Assembly (NCBI GenBank): GCA_965247705.1
Contig: CBDFHV010000084.1
Span: 248,001 to 312,000, forward strand
DNA: 64,000 nt
From: CBDFHV01 sp965247705
GTDB lineage: Bacteria; Pseudomonadota; Alphaproteobacteria; Rhodospirillales; CAMCUA01
Reading direction: 5' to 3'
Program-made: the position numbers and the translations under genes
The notes under the pieces: model-generated
Databases searched by the model: none
What the model saw: the letters and a program-made list of their open reading frames with translations, nothing else
Told to the model about the DNA's origin: nothing
Part shown: positions 24,621 to 33,079 of the stretch, piece by piece
Layout: every line of letters begins with the position of its first letter
Numbering within the stretch: position 1 is the stretch's first letter

Positions 24621-26201
24621 TCACGATGCCGGGCGCGCCGACATGGCCACCGTCGATTCGTCCAGGCGCGGCGTGATCTTGATCCCCTTGCGGGCCGCCA
24701 TCACCGTGAACTGGGTGTGGAGGGGAATGGAGAAGTTGGCGTCCACGGCCATGGTCATGGCCTGGCGCAACTTCTTCACCCGGGCGTCGGGATCCAGCGT
24801 CCCGACCGCGTCCTCGATCAGGGCGTCGAACACCGGATCCTTGTAGCCGGACCGGTTGCCAGGGCCGAACTTGCGCGCCTTGTCGTAGGAGTGCAGCACG
24901 GTGGTGAAGAACCGGGACGTATCGCCGGTGCTGGAATGGCCCCAGCCCATCAGCATGGCGCTGTACTGGACCCCCTTGGCGACGCTGATCTTGGGGAAGT
25001 AGACGTTCATCGGCTCGGTGAACACCTCCACCTTGAGGCCGAGGCGCGCCCACATCTGGCCCACCGCCTCGACCACCTTGAAGTCGTAGACGTAGCGGTT
25101 GTTGGGGCCGTGGATGGTGATGCCGAAGCCATCGCCCCAGCCGGCCTCGGCGAGAAGGGCCTTGGCGCCGTTGGGGTCGTACTTGATCGCCGGAATCGAC
25201 GGATCGTAGCCGGTGATGGCGGCGGGCGCGAACTGGCTGGCCGGCTCGGCCAAGCCACCCATGATCTTACTGGTGATGGCGTCCCGGTCGATGGCCATGG
25301 ACAGCGCCTTGCGCACCTTCGCGTCCTTCAGCGGATTCTTGCCCAGGGGCGAACCGTCCTTGGCGGTGATGAAGGGGGACTTGTCCCGCGCCACGTCGAT
25401 GATCAGGTAGATGATCCGGTCCGAGGGACGCTTGAAGACGTCGATGTCGGCGCTTTGTTCCAGGCGCGCAACGTCCCCGGGCCCGACGGCGCCGATCATG
25501 TCCACGTCGCCGGCGAGCAGGGCCGCGACCCGCGCCGCGTCATTGCTCATCATGCGGAAGGTCACCTTGTCCCAGGGCTCCTTTGGACCCCAGAAATCGG
25601 GATTCTTCTCCAGGACCAGCCGGTCGCCGGGCTTGAACTCGACGAACTTGTAGGGACCGGTGCCAATCGCCGCCTTGCCCGATTTGAAATCGGCCGGCAT
25701 CGCGCCTTCGGCCGCGTCATGGGAGACGATGAAGATGTTCGACAGGCTGGCCGGCAGCACCGGGTCGGGGGCCTTGGTCTTGATGATGACCGTCAGCGGG
25801 CCCGTTGCGTCGACACTGGCCACCGAGCGCATGGGCGGGTTGTAGGGGTTCGGGTTGTTGGGGATGTTGGGAACCCGATTGAAGGTGAAGATCACGTCGG
25901 CGGCGGTGAACGGCTCGCCGTCGTGGAACTTCACGCCGGGGCGCAGCTTGAACTCCCAGGTCTTGTCGTCCACCGGGCGCCAGGAAACCGCCAGCCCCGG
26001 CACCGCCTGGGAATCGGCGTTGTTGTCGGTCAGGGCGCCAAAGATGTGACGGGAATAGGCGATGTTGGTGTTGGCATAGAGGAAGTGAGGATCGACCGCC
26101 GGTTCGGCGCGGACGCCGATGGTCAAGTCGGCGGCCTGGGCCGGGATCGTCGCCGCGACGACGCTGGCGATGGCGGCGAATCGAAAAGCGGATTTGAGCA
26201 C
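24621..26201 (-). CDS. ABC transporter substrate-binding protein, family 5 (DppA/OppA type)
   Basis: A periplasmic solute-binding protein of 526 residues from the GTG at 26201, preceded by AAGGGAGG and leading into a signal peptide (LKSAFRFAAIASVVAATIPAQA). The frame is open far upstream, but that part is not protein-like. Family signatures are WRPVDDKTWEFKLRPGVKFH, the FTAADVIFTFNR segment and KAMLAEAGW-like sequence (ALLAEAGWGDGF). These proteins bind oligopeptides, nickel complexes, glutathione or opines. The nearby amidohydrolase and aldolase-like genes suggest a carboxylated amide substrate, which is speculative. Confidence 0.93.
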   Translation of the reverse strand: MLKSAFRFAAIASVVAATIPAQAADLTIGVRAEPAVDPHFLYANTNIAYSRHIFGALTDNNADSQAVPGLAVSWRPVDDKTWEFKLRPGVKFHDGEPFTAADVIFTFNRVPNIPNNPNPYNPPMRSVASVDATGPLTVIIKTKAPDPVLPASLSNIFIVSHDAAEGAMPADFKSGKAAIGTGPYKFVEFKPGDRLVLEKNPDFWGPKEPWDKVTFRMMSNDAARVAALLAGDVDMIGAVGPGDVARLEQSADIDVFKRPSDRIIYLIIDVARDKSPFITAKDGSPLGKNPLKDAKVRKALSMAIDRDAITSKIMGGLAEPASQFAPAAITGYDPSIPAIKYDPNGAKALLAEAGWGDGFGITIHGPNNRYVYDFKVVEAVGQMWARLGLKVEVFTEPMNVYFPKISVAKGVQYSAMLMGWGHSSTGDTSRFFTTVLHSYDKARKFGPGNRSGYKDPVFDALIEDAVGTLDPDARVKKLRQAMTMAVDANFSIPLHTQFTVMAARKGIKITPRLDESTVAMSARPAS

Positions 26202-26327
26202 GGTAGCCTCCCTTGACACTGTCTGATGGGCTCCCTGTCGGTCAGGGTCGTGGAATTGTGGTCGTTCAGCGGATAGGCTGCAACCGCGCGTTTGAGTTGC
26301 CCCGTGGCGAGACGGCGAGCCCGGCCC

Positions 26328-27560
26328 ATGACCGATATCCTGTTCACCAACCTGGCCCTCCTGGACCCGGTGGAAGGCGTTCTCCGATCGGGCCATCAGG
26401 TGCTGGTCCGGGACGGCCGTTTCGCCGAGGTCGCGGCGGGCCGCATCGATGCGCCCGGGGCCCGGGAGTTCGACCTCGGCGGGCGCACGCTCATGCCCGG
26501 CCTGATCGACTGTCACATCCACATCTGCGCGGAGGGCATGCGGGCCTACCCCACCATGTCCCCGTCCTATGTGGCGGCCACCGCCGGCAAGATCCTGCGC
26601 GAAACCTTGATGCGCGGCTTCACCACCGTGCGCGACGCGGCGGGCGCCGACGCCGGTTACCGCCGCGCGGTGGAGGACGGGCTGCTGGTGGGGCCGCGGC
26701 TGTTCGTCGCCGGCAGCGCCATCACCCAGACCGGCGGCCACGGCGACGGTCGCGATACCTCTGACTACTGCGAGCCCTGCGCCTGCGGCACGCTCAGGGG
26801 CCTGGGCCGTATCGCCGACGGGGTGCCGGCGGTACGCCACGCGGTGCGCGACGAGCTGCGCAAGGGCGCCGACCAGATCAAGATCATGGCCTCCGGCGGC
26901 GTCGCCTCGCCGGCCGATCCCATCGACTACGTGCAGTACGCGGTGGACGAGATCGAGGCCATGGTGGACGAGGCGACCCGTCGCCACACCTACGTCATGG
27001 CCCATGCCTATACGGCCGACGCCATCTACCGCTGCGTCGAAGCCGGGGTGCGCACCATCGAGCACGGCAACATGATCGACGAGAAGGCGGCCCGCCTGAT
27101 GGCCGAGCGGGGCGCCTACCTGGTGCCGACCCTGGTCGTCTACCGCAAGATCATCGAGCACGGGCACGAGGTCGGGGTCTCCGAGCTGCACCTGTCCAAG
27201 GCCCGCGCGGTGGCCGCCACCGGCACCCGGTCCCTCGAGATCGCCCAACGGGCCGGCGTCAAGATGGCCTTCGGCACCGATCTCTTTCGGGCGCCCAAGG
27301 AATACCAGGCCGAGGAGTTTCTCATACGCGCCGAGGTGCTCAAGCCCGCCGACGTGATCCGCAGCGCCACCATCATCAGCGCCGAGGTCATCCGCATGGA
27401 CGGCCAGCTCGGCGTCATCGCGCCGGGGGCCCTGGCCGATGCCCTGGTGGTCGACGGCGATCCCTTCGAAGACCTGGGTCTGCTGCAAAACCAGGGTGAA
27501 CACATCCCCGCCATCATGAAAGACGGGGTGTTCTTCAAGAACGAGCTGGACGCAGGCTGA
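26328..27560 (+). CDS. Amidohydrolase-superfamily enzyme (imidazolonepropionase / Xaa-Pro dipeptidase-like)
   Basis: A 410-residue cytoplasmic metal hydrolase from the ATG at 26328. Metal-site motifs appear in order: GLIDCHIHI (HxH, about residues 62-64), KIMASGGV (Lys), VMAHAYT (His), TIEHGN (His) and FGTDLF (Asp). The C-terminus has the usual GQLGVIAPGALADALVVDGDP beta-domain motif. It would hydrolyse a cyclic or linear amide. It diverges from the ABC binding-protein gene across 126 bp, suggesting that the importer brings in its substrate. The substrate is not known. Confidence 0.9.
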   Translation: MTDILFTNLALLDPVEGVLRSGHQVLVRDGRFAEVAAGRIDAPGAREFDLGGRTLMPGLIDCHIHICAEGMRAYPTMSPSYVAATAGKILRETLMRGFTTVRDAAGADAGYRRAVEDGLLVGPRLFVAGSAITQTGGHGDGRDTSDYCEPCACGTLRGLGRIADGVPAVRHAVRDELRKGADQIKIMASGGVASPADPIDYVQYAVDEIEAMVDEATRRHTYVMAHAYTADAIYRCVEAGVRTIEHGNMIDEKAARLMAERGAYLVPTLVVYRKIIEHGHEVGVSELHLSKARAVAATGTRSLEIAQRAGVKMAFGTDLFRAPKEYQAEEFLIRAEVLKPADVIRSATIISAEVIRMDGQLGVIAPGALADALVVDGDPFEDLGLLQNQGEHIPAIMKDGVFFKNELDAG

Positions 27561-27620
27561 CGGCGGTTAGGTACCGCCCGCTCGTCGCCTGGTCCGCACC
27601 CAACGCCACACCCCCGGTTC

Positions 27621-27714
27621 TGTCATTGCCGGGCTTGTCTCGGCAATCCATGGGACAGGTCGGAATCCGGCGGGGGCGGATGAATGGATACGCGGGACGA
27701 GCCCGCGCATGACA
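27621..27714. repeat. Palindromic intergenic repeat (REP/BIME-like)
   Basis: Ends are TGTCAT at 27621 and ATGACA at 27709-27714. Internal hairpins are ATTGCCGGG-CTTGT-CTCGGCAAT and GCGGG-ACGAG-CCCGC. It lies in the 183-bp gap between the convergent amidohydrolase and deoA genes and probably acts as a two-way transcription end. Confidence 0.62.
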
Positions 27715-27743
27715 GTTTGGCGGGCAGTCATGCCCAGCCGCCT

Positions 27744-29075
27744 TCAGGACCCCGCGGGCAGTCGCTCCCGTATCACGGGGGTTGACTGCACTCCCGCTTT
27801 CCCCACCGTGACCGCCGCCCGGAAATCGGCCTCCGCCCGGTCCGCGTCGGCGTCCGTGCGGGCGTGAATCAAGGCCAGAGGGCGGTCGGGCCCCACTGGC
27901 GTGCCGATTTCCGCGATCTCCGTCAGTCCCACGGCCGGATCGACGGAATCGCCCGGATCCCGGCGGCCACCGCCCAGCTCGACCACCACAAGGCCAACGG
28001 CACGGGTGTCCATGGCGGTGACGGTTCCGGGGATCTCGGGAAATGTGGGCCGCACTACCGGGGCGCGGGGCAGGTGGGCGTCGGGGCGCTCCAGCAGGTC
28101 GGGGGGACCGCCCAGGGCGGCGACCATGCGGGCGAAGCGCTGCGCTGCCTCGCCACTGGCCAGGGCGTCGGCGAGCTTCTGCGCGGCGTCGACGTCCGTC
28201 TTCGCCAGGCCGCCGAGGCGCAGCATCTCCACCCCCAGGGCAATGGTCACCTCGTGGAACCGACCGTCGCGGTGGTCGCCCTTCAGGTAGTCCATGGCGA
28301 ACCGCACCTCGACGGCGTTGCCGGCGGCATTGGCCAGGGGCTGGTCCATGTCGGTGATCAGGGCGGTGGCCGGAAGGCCGGCGCCGCCGGCCACCTCGAC
28401 GATGCTGCGGGCCAGGTACCGGGCCATGGAAAGCTGGGCGGCGAAGGCGCCGGAGCCGGTCTTGACGTCCATCACCAGGCCTTGAAGCCCGGCGGCCAGC
28501 TTCTTCGACAGGATCGAGGCGGTAATTAGAGGGATCGACTCGACGGTGGCGGTAACGTCGCGGACGGCGTAGAGCCGCCGGTCGGCGGGGGCCAGGTCGC
28601 CCGTCTGGCCGACGATGGCGCAGCCGGCGTCCTTGACGGCGCGGCGGAAGGCGGCGGTGTCGGGCGCGGTGCGGTAGCCGGGGATGCTGTCGAGCTTGTC
28701 CAGGGTGCCGCCGGTATGGCCCAACCCGCGGCCCGAGATCATCGGCACGTATCCCCCGCAGGCAGCCACCAGGGGCGCCAGCACCAGGCTTACCGTATCG
28801 CCGATGCCGCCGGTGGAATGCTTGTCCAGCAGCGGCCCGTCCAGGTCCAGATCCGACCAGTCGAGCACCCGGCCACTGTCCCGCATCGCCCGGGTGAGGG
28901 CCACGGCTTCGTCCCGCTCCATGCCCTGCAAAAAGACGGCCATGGCGAAAGCGCCCACCTGGGCGTCGCCCAGGCCGCCGTCGGCGATGCCGCGGACGAT
29001 GAAGGCGATCTCCTCGACCGTCAGCCCGTGGCCATCCCGCTTGCGGCGGATGATCTCCTGGGGCAGCAGGGTCAG
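27744..29075 (-). CDS. deoA: Thymidine phosphorylase
   Basis: Phosphorolysis of thymidine or deoxyuridine to base plus deoxyribose-1-phosphate. About 443 residues, the usual length. Family blocks: LPQEIIRRKRDG at the start, VALTRAMRDSGRVLDW, KHSTGGIGDTVSLVLAPLVA (phosphate site), SGRGLGHTGGTLDKLDSIPG and MDVKTGSGAF. The start is unusual: no ATG, GTG or TTG exists near the N-terminus in this frame. The best candidate is CTG at 29073-29075, overlapping the deoC TGA stop and one residue longer than the E. coli alignment would need. Translation is probably coupled to deoC. It is the last gene of the eight-gene nucleoside operon. Confidence 0.93.
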   Translation of the reverse strand: MTLLPQEIIRRKRDGHGLTVEEIAFIVRGIADGGLGDAQVGAFAMAVFLQGMERDEAVALTRAMRDSGRVLDWSDLDLDGPLLDKHSTGGIGDTVSLVLAPLVAACGGYVPMISGRGLGHTGGTLDKLDSIPGYRTAPDTAAFRRAVKDAGCAIVGQTGDLAPADRRLYAVRDVTATVESIPLITASILSKKLAAGLQGLVMDVKTGSGAFAAQLSMARYLARSIVEVAGGAGLPATALITDMDQPLANAAGNAVEVRFAMDYLKGDHRDGRFHEVTIALGVEMLRLGGLAKTDVDAAQKLADALASGEAAQRFARMVAALGGPPDLLERPDAHLPRAPVVRPTFPEIPGTVTAMDTRAVGLVVVELGGGRRDPGDSVDPAVGLTEIAEIGTPVGPDRPLALIHARTDADADRAEADFRAAVTVGKAGVQSTPVIRERLPAGS

Positions 29076-29812
29076 TGTCCGTCCCCCAGCACCCGCTCCA
29101 AATCGTCCAGCAGGCCGCTGGCGCCGATGCGGAAGGTGTCGGCGGTGGCCCATGCCGGGCCCATGATGCGGTCGGCGATCGCCAAGTAGGCGGCCGCCTG
29201 GATGGCGGTGCGGATGCCCCCGGCGGCCTTGAAACCCACCGGGCGGCCGCAGTCGGCGATCGCCCGCAGCATGGCCTCGGCGGCTTCGGTTGTCGCCGAG
29301 ACGGCGGCCTTGCCGGTGGAAGTCTTGATGAACTGGGCGCCGGCCTCGATGGCGTCGCGGCTGGCGTCCCCCATGGCCCGGGCGTCGGACAGGCATCCGG
29401 TCTCCAGGATCACCTTGAGCAGCGCTTGCCCCTCCACCGTCGCGCGGCAGGCCGACACCAGGGCCTTGGCCCGCGCCCGGTTGCCGGCCAGCCAGGTGCG
29501 GTAGGGCAGGACCACGTCGACCTCATGGGCGCCGTCGGCAAGCGCCCGCCGGCACTCGGCGACGACCGTCGCCGTGTCGTCGCCGCCGGCCGGGAAGTTG
29601 GCCACCGTCGCCACCCGGATACCGCCGCCGGCGAGGCGTTGGCGACACAAGGCCGGGAAGCGGGGCCATACGCAGACCGCGGCCACGGACCCGAAGGGCC
29701 CACTTGCCCGCTGACACAGCCGGCTTGCCGCCCCATCGTCGGTCGGCTCGTTGAGGTCGGTGAGGTCCAGCAGGCCCAGCGCCCGGGCCGCCGCGTCGCG
29801 CTCAGTCGTCAT
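29072..29812 (-). CDS. deoC: Deoxyribose-phosphate aldolase
   Basis: Splits 2-deoxyribose-5-phosphate into glyceraldehyde-3-phosphate and acetaldehyde. 246 residues, TIM barrel. The Schiff-base Lys is in FIKTSTGKAA (about residues 157-166), and the second Lys of the relay is in VGFKAAGGIR. The N-terminus has LLDLTDLNEP, matching the DeoC start. The ATG lies 11 bp inside the end of the upstream nucleoside phosphorylase gene, and the stop overlaps the apparent CTG start of deoA. Together these genes feed deoxyribose carbon into glycolysis and acetyl metabolism. Confidence 0.95.
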   Translation of the reverse strand: MTTERDAAARALGLLDLTDLNEPTDDGAASRLCQRASGPFGSVAAVCVWPRFPALCRQRLAGGGIRVATVANFPAGGDDTATVVAECRRALADGAHEVDVVLPYRTWLAGNRARAKALVSACRATVEGQALLKVILETGCLSDARAMGDASRDAIEAGAQFIKTSTGKAAVSATTEAAEAMLRAIADCGRPVGFKAAGGIRTAIQAAAYLAIADRIMGPAWATADTFRIGASGLLDDLERVLGDGH

Positions 29813-30602
29813 CGTTCAAAGTTCCCACAACCTCGATCAGCAACCGTCGGATCTTGTCGGCGCCGGCCTCGGCCCGGGCCAGGGTCTGGGCGTGGCTCAG
29901 GGGCTCGGGCGACAGGCCGGCGGCCAGATTGGTGATGTTGGAAAGCGCCGCCACCCGCATCCCCCGCCGCCGCGCCAGGATGACCTCGGGCACGGTGGAC
30001 ATGCCGACCACGTCGGCACCGAGGACGCGGGCGGCGCGGATCTCCGCCGGGGTCTCGAAGCTGGGCCCCGGGAACCACATGTAGACGCCCTCGTGGAGGT
30101 CGATGGCCAGCCCCGGGGCGGCGTCGCGGAACAGCTCCGCCAGGTCCCGGTCGTAGGCCCGGCTCATGTCCACGAACCGCGCGTCTCCCGCGTCGCCGGT
30201 GAGGGGATTGAGGCCGGTCAGGTTGATATGGTCGACAATGAGAACCACCTCGCCCGGTCCCACGTCGGTCCTCAGGGATCCCGCGGCATTGGTCAGGATC
30301 AGTGTTTCGCAGCCCAGGTTCGCCAGGGTGTCGAGCGCCGCCGCCATGGCCGCCGGGTCGCCGGTCTCGTAAACGTGAGCCCGGCCCTTGAGCATGGCGA
30401 CCGGGCGGCCCGTGATGTGGCCCAGCACCAGGCTGCCCGCGTGGCCGCCCACCCCCGCCGCCGGGAATCCGGGCAACTCGGTATATGCGAAGGTCACCGG
30501 GTCGGCCACGGCCTCGGCCAGGGGCCCGAGGCCGCTGCCCAGCACGATGGCGGCAACGGGATTGTGGGGCCACTGCTGTCGCACCTTCTCGGCGGCGGTC
30601 AC
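29802..30602 (-). CDS. Purine nucleoside phosphorylase (PNP/MTAP type)
   Basis: Phosphorolysis of (deoxy)inosine/guanosine to base and pentose-1-phosphate. 266 residues from the GTG at 30602, which overlaps the cytidine-deaminase stop (GTGA). Motifs: GSGLGPLA (phosphate), GGHAGSLVLG, LTNAAGSL, HINLTGLNPLTG, YMWFPGPSFETPAEIRAA (substrate Glu region) and MSTVPEVILA, then SNITNLAAG at the base site. It is the trimeric mammalian/PunA-like type rather than the hexameric E. coli DeoD type. Confidence 0.93.
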   Translation of the reverse strand: MTAAEKVRQQWPHNPVAAIVLGSGLGPLAEAVADPVTFAYTELPGFPAAGVGGHAGSLVLGHITGRPVAMLKGRAHVYETGDPAAMAAALDTLANLGCETLILTNAAGSLRTDVGPGEVVLIVDHINLTGLNPLTGDAGDARFVDMSRAYDRDLAELFRDAAPGLAIDLHEGVYMWFPGPSFETPAEIRAARVLGADVVGMSTVPEVILARRRGMRVAALSNITNLAAGLSPEPLSHAQTLARAEAGADKIRRLLIEVVGTLNDDD

Positions 30603-30997
30603 CGCAGGTTTTCCCGGCCGAAGGCGCGGGGCAGCAAATCGCCGAGGGTGTAGGTGCCGCGCAGCCCATCCGGGCCGCACACGTGGATCGCGGCGTCGGC
30701 GTCGCCGAACTCCCACAGCTTCTGACGGCAGCCGCCGCAGGGGGTGCATTCGACAGGGCCCTCGCCCAGGACCACCACCTCCACGAAGCGCTGCTCGCCG
30801 GCTCGCACCATGGCGGCGAGGGCCCCGGCTTCGGCGCACAGGCCCTGCGGGTAGGCGGCGTTCTCCACGTTGCAGCCGGAATAGATGGCGCCGCTGGCGC
30901 CGCGCACGGCGGCACCCACCCGGCGGCAGGAGTAGGGGGCGTAGGCCGCTTCCAGGGCCTCCCGGGCGGCGGCGATCAGGGGTCCGAGGTCGCTCAT
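30599..30997 (-). CDS. cdd: Cytidine deaminase
   Basis: Deaminates cytidine and deoxycytidine to uridine forms. 132 residues, typical of the small tetrameric type. Zinc ligands are Cys54 (LCAEAGAL, with catalytic Glu56), Cys87 and Cys90 (CTPCGGCRQ). The substrate block GCNVENAAYPQG lies at 41-52. The ATG at 30997 overlaps the stop of the upstream permease gene (ATGA), and its own stop overlaps the GTG of the nucleoside phosphorylase. It supplies deoxyuridine/uridine to deoA. Confidence 0.95.
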   Translation of the reverse strand: MSDLGPLIAAAREALEAAYAPYSCRRVGAAVRGASGAIYSGCNVENAAYPQGLCAEAGALAAMVRAGEQRFVEVVVLGEGPVECTPCGGCRQKLWEFGDADAAIHVCGPDGLRGTYTLGDLLPRAFGRENLR

Positions 30998-31965
30998 CGT
31001 TCCTTCACGTAGGGCACGCCGATGGCCCGCGGCGGAATGGCCCGGCCGATGAATCCGGCCAGCAGGACCACGGTCAGCACATAGGGCAGGGCCTGGACGA
31101 ACTGCACCGGCACCTCGCCGATCAAGGGGATTTCGGCCCCTTGCAGGCGGATCGCCACGGCGTCCAGGAAGCCGAACAGCAGGCAGGCGAGCATGGCCGG
31201 CACCGGCCGCCACTTGCCGAAAATCAGGGCTGCCAGGGCGATGTAGCCCTTGCCCGCCGTCATGTCGCGCAGGAACCCCGCGCTTTGGGCCAGGGACAGG
31301 TAGGTCCCGGCGATCCCGCACAGGATACCGGTGCACATAACCGCCCGATAGCGCAGCCCGGCGACCGAGATGCCTGCCGTATCCACCGACTGGGGGTTCT
31401 CGCCGACGGCCCGCAGGCGCAGCCCGAACCGGGTCCGGTACAACACCCAGGCCGCCGCCGGCACCGCCAGGAAGGCGATGTAGACGATCAGATTATGGCC
31501 GCTCAGCAATTCGCCATAGAGGGCGCCCAGCACCGGCACGTCCCGCAGCGCCTCGGCCCCCGGCCATTCGAAGGGGGTAAAGCGGGCCGTATTGGGCAAC
31601 TGTGGCGTCCGCCCGCCCTCGGCGAACCAGGCGATGCCGAGGACCGCTGTCAGACCGGAGACCAGAATGTTGAGGGCAACGCCCGACACCACCTGATTGC
31701 CCCGGTGGGTGATGCAGGCATAGCCGTGGACCAGGGCCAGCGCCACCGCGGCGGCGATCCCGCCGGCCATTCCCATCCACGGCGACCCGGTGATCGCGGC
31801 CACCCCGGCGGCGGCGAAGGCGGCGCCCAGCATCTTGCCTTCCAGTCCGATGTCGATGACTCCGGCGCGTTCCGAGAACATGCCCGCAAGGGACGCCAGG
31901 ATCAGAGGGGTCGACAACCGCAGTGTCGAATCCAGAATCAGCACAAAGAGGGTGAGGTCTTCCAT
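30994..31965 (-). CDS. Nucleoside ABC transporter permease (BMP-associated, YufQ-like)
   Basis: A 323-residue inner-membrane permease of the branched-chain-amino-acid/ribose-like class, with about nine to ten hydrophobic helices. Recognisable family stretches are TPLILASLAGMFSERAGVIDIGLEGKML at the N-terminus and SVDTAGISVAGLRYRAV in the cytoplasmic loop. It pairs with the permease directly upstream (1-bp gap). Operon position with a BMP-family binding protein and salvage enzymes makes purine/pyrimidine nucleosides the likely cargo. Confidence 0.92.
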   Translation of the reverse strand: MEDLTLFVLILDSTLRLSTPLILASLAGMFSERAGVIDIGLEGKMLGAAFAAAGVAAITGSPWMGMAGGIAAAVALALVHGYACITHRGNQVVSGVALNILVSGLTAVLGIAWFAEGGRTPQLPNTARFTPFEWPGAEALRDVPVLGALYGELLSGHNLIVYIAFLAVPAAAWVLYRTRFGLRLRAVGENPQSVDTAGISVAGLRYRAVMCTGILCGIAGTYLSLAQSAGFLRDMTAGKGYIALAALIFGKWRPVPAMLACLLFGFLDAVAIRLQGAEIPLIGEVPVQFVQALPYVLTVVLLAGFIGRAIPPRAIGVPYVKER

Positions 31966-31966
31966 G

Positions 31967-33079
31967 TCAGACCCCGAGCCGGCGGCCGAACGCGGCGCGC
32001 AAACCGGGGACGAACATGTACTCCAGCGCGCCGGCGAACAGGATCACCATCCCCTGAATCACCACCACCATGTCGCGGGTGATCTTGGGGATCTCGAAGG
32101 ACAGCTCGGCGCCCCCCTGGTAGAGCGCCCCGAACAGGATCGAGGCCAGGATGATGCCCACCGGATGACCGCGCCCCATCAGCGCCACCGCGATGCCGAC
32201 GAAGCCGTAGCCGGCGGTAAACTCCAGCAGCAGCCGGTGCTGGACCCCCATCAGCTCGTTAAGGCTCATAAATCCGGCCAAGGCGCCGGAGACGCCCATC
32301 GCGATAAGGATCTGGCCCGGCGGCGAGATGCCCCCGTAGATGGCGGCCGGCGGGCTGATGCCCACCGTCCGCAGCCGGTAGCCCGCCCGGGTATGCCAGA
32401 TGAACAGCCACACCACCAGACAGCAGACCAGCGCCCAGGCGAACGACATGTTCAGGGGCGACTCGGCGATCTCGATGCCGAAGGCGCCCAGAAATTCGTG
32501 CATGAACGGCAGGCGGGCCTGCTCGGCAAAGTCTCGGGTCTCGGGCTGCATGGAGCCCGGCCGGGACATCACGTTGACCAGCAGATAGACCATCACCGAG
32601 GCGGCGATGAAGTTGAACATGATGGTGGTGATGACGATGTGGCTGCCCCGATAGGCCTGCAGGTAGGCGGGGATAAAGGCCCAGGCGGCGCCGAACAGGG
32701 CCGCCCCGGCGATGGCCGCCGGCACCATCAGGACAAAGGGCAGGAAATCCAGATGCAGGCACGCCAGGGCGACGCCCAGCCCGCCGATGTAGGCCTGACC
32801 CTCACCGCCGATATTGAACAGCCCGCAATGGAAGGCCACCGCGACCGCCAGGCCGGTGAAGATGAAGTTGGTGGCGTAGAAGAGGGTGTAACCGATGGCT
32901 TCCTCGAATCCGAAGGCGCCCCATACCAGCAGGCGCACCACCTCCCACGGGCTCTCGCCAATCAACAGGACCACCAGCCCGGAGACGGCGAAGGCCGCCA
33001 ACAGGTTGAGCGCCGGCAGCAACCCCAGGACGGCCCAACGGGGCAGGCCGGCCGCCGGCCCGGTCGCCATGGTGCTCAC
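31967..33079 (-). CDS. Nucleoside ABC transporter permease (BMP-associated, YufP-like)
   Basis: A 370-residue polytopic permease. The GTG start at 33079 overlaps the ATPase stop (GTGA); an ATG nine bases later is the alternative. Family hallmarks are FHCGLFNIGGEGQAYIGGLG near residue 85 and RTVGISPPAAIYGGISPPGQ in the cytoplasmic loop. About ten hydrophobic helices. It is the partner of the following permease in one importer. Confidence 0.92.
   Translation of the reverse strand: MSTMATGPAAGLPRWAVLGLLPALNLLAAFAVSGLVVLLIGESPWEVVRLLVWGAFGFEEAIGYTLFYATNFIFTGLAVAVAFHCGLFNIGGEGQAYIGGLGVALACLHLDFLPFVLMVPAAIAGAALFGAAWAFIPAYLQAYRGSHIVITTIMFNFIAASVMVYLLVNVMSRPGSMQPETRDFAEQARLPFMHEFLGAFGIEIAESPLNMSFAWALVCCLVVWLFIWHTRAGYRLRTVGISPPAAIYGGISPPGQILIAMGVSGALAGFMSLNELMGVQHRLLLEFTAGYGFVGIAVALMGRGHPVGIILASILFGALYQGGAELSFEIPKITRDMVVVIQGMVILFAGALEYMFVPGLRAAFGRRLGV

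Noticed and set aside
26202..27503. Long N-terminal extension of the ABC binding protein (960-codon frame)
   Set aside because: The extension is antisense to the amidohydrolase. A GTG with a good ribosome-binding site and signal peptide is at 26201.
29076..29396. Upstream in-frame extension of deoA into deoC
   Set aside because: The extended sequence is Arg/Gly-rich, not DeoA-like, and lies wholly inside the deoC gene in another frame.
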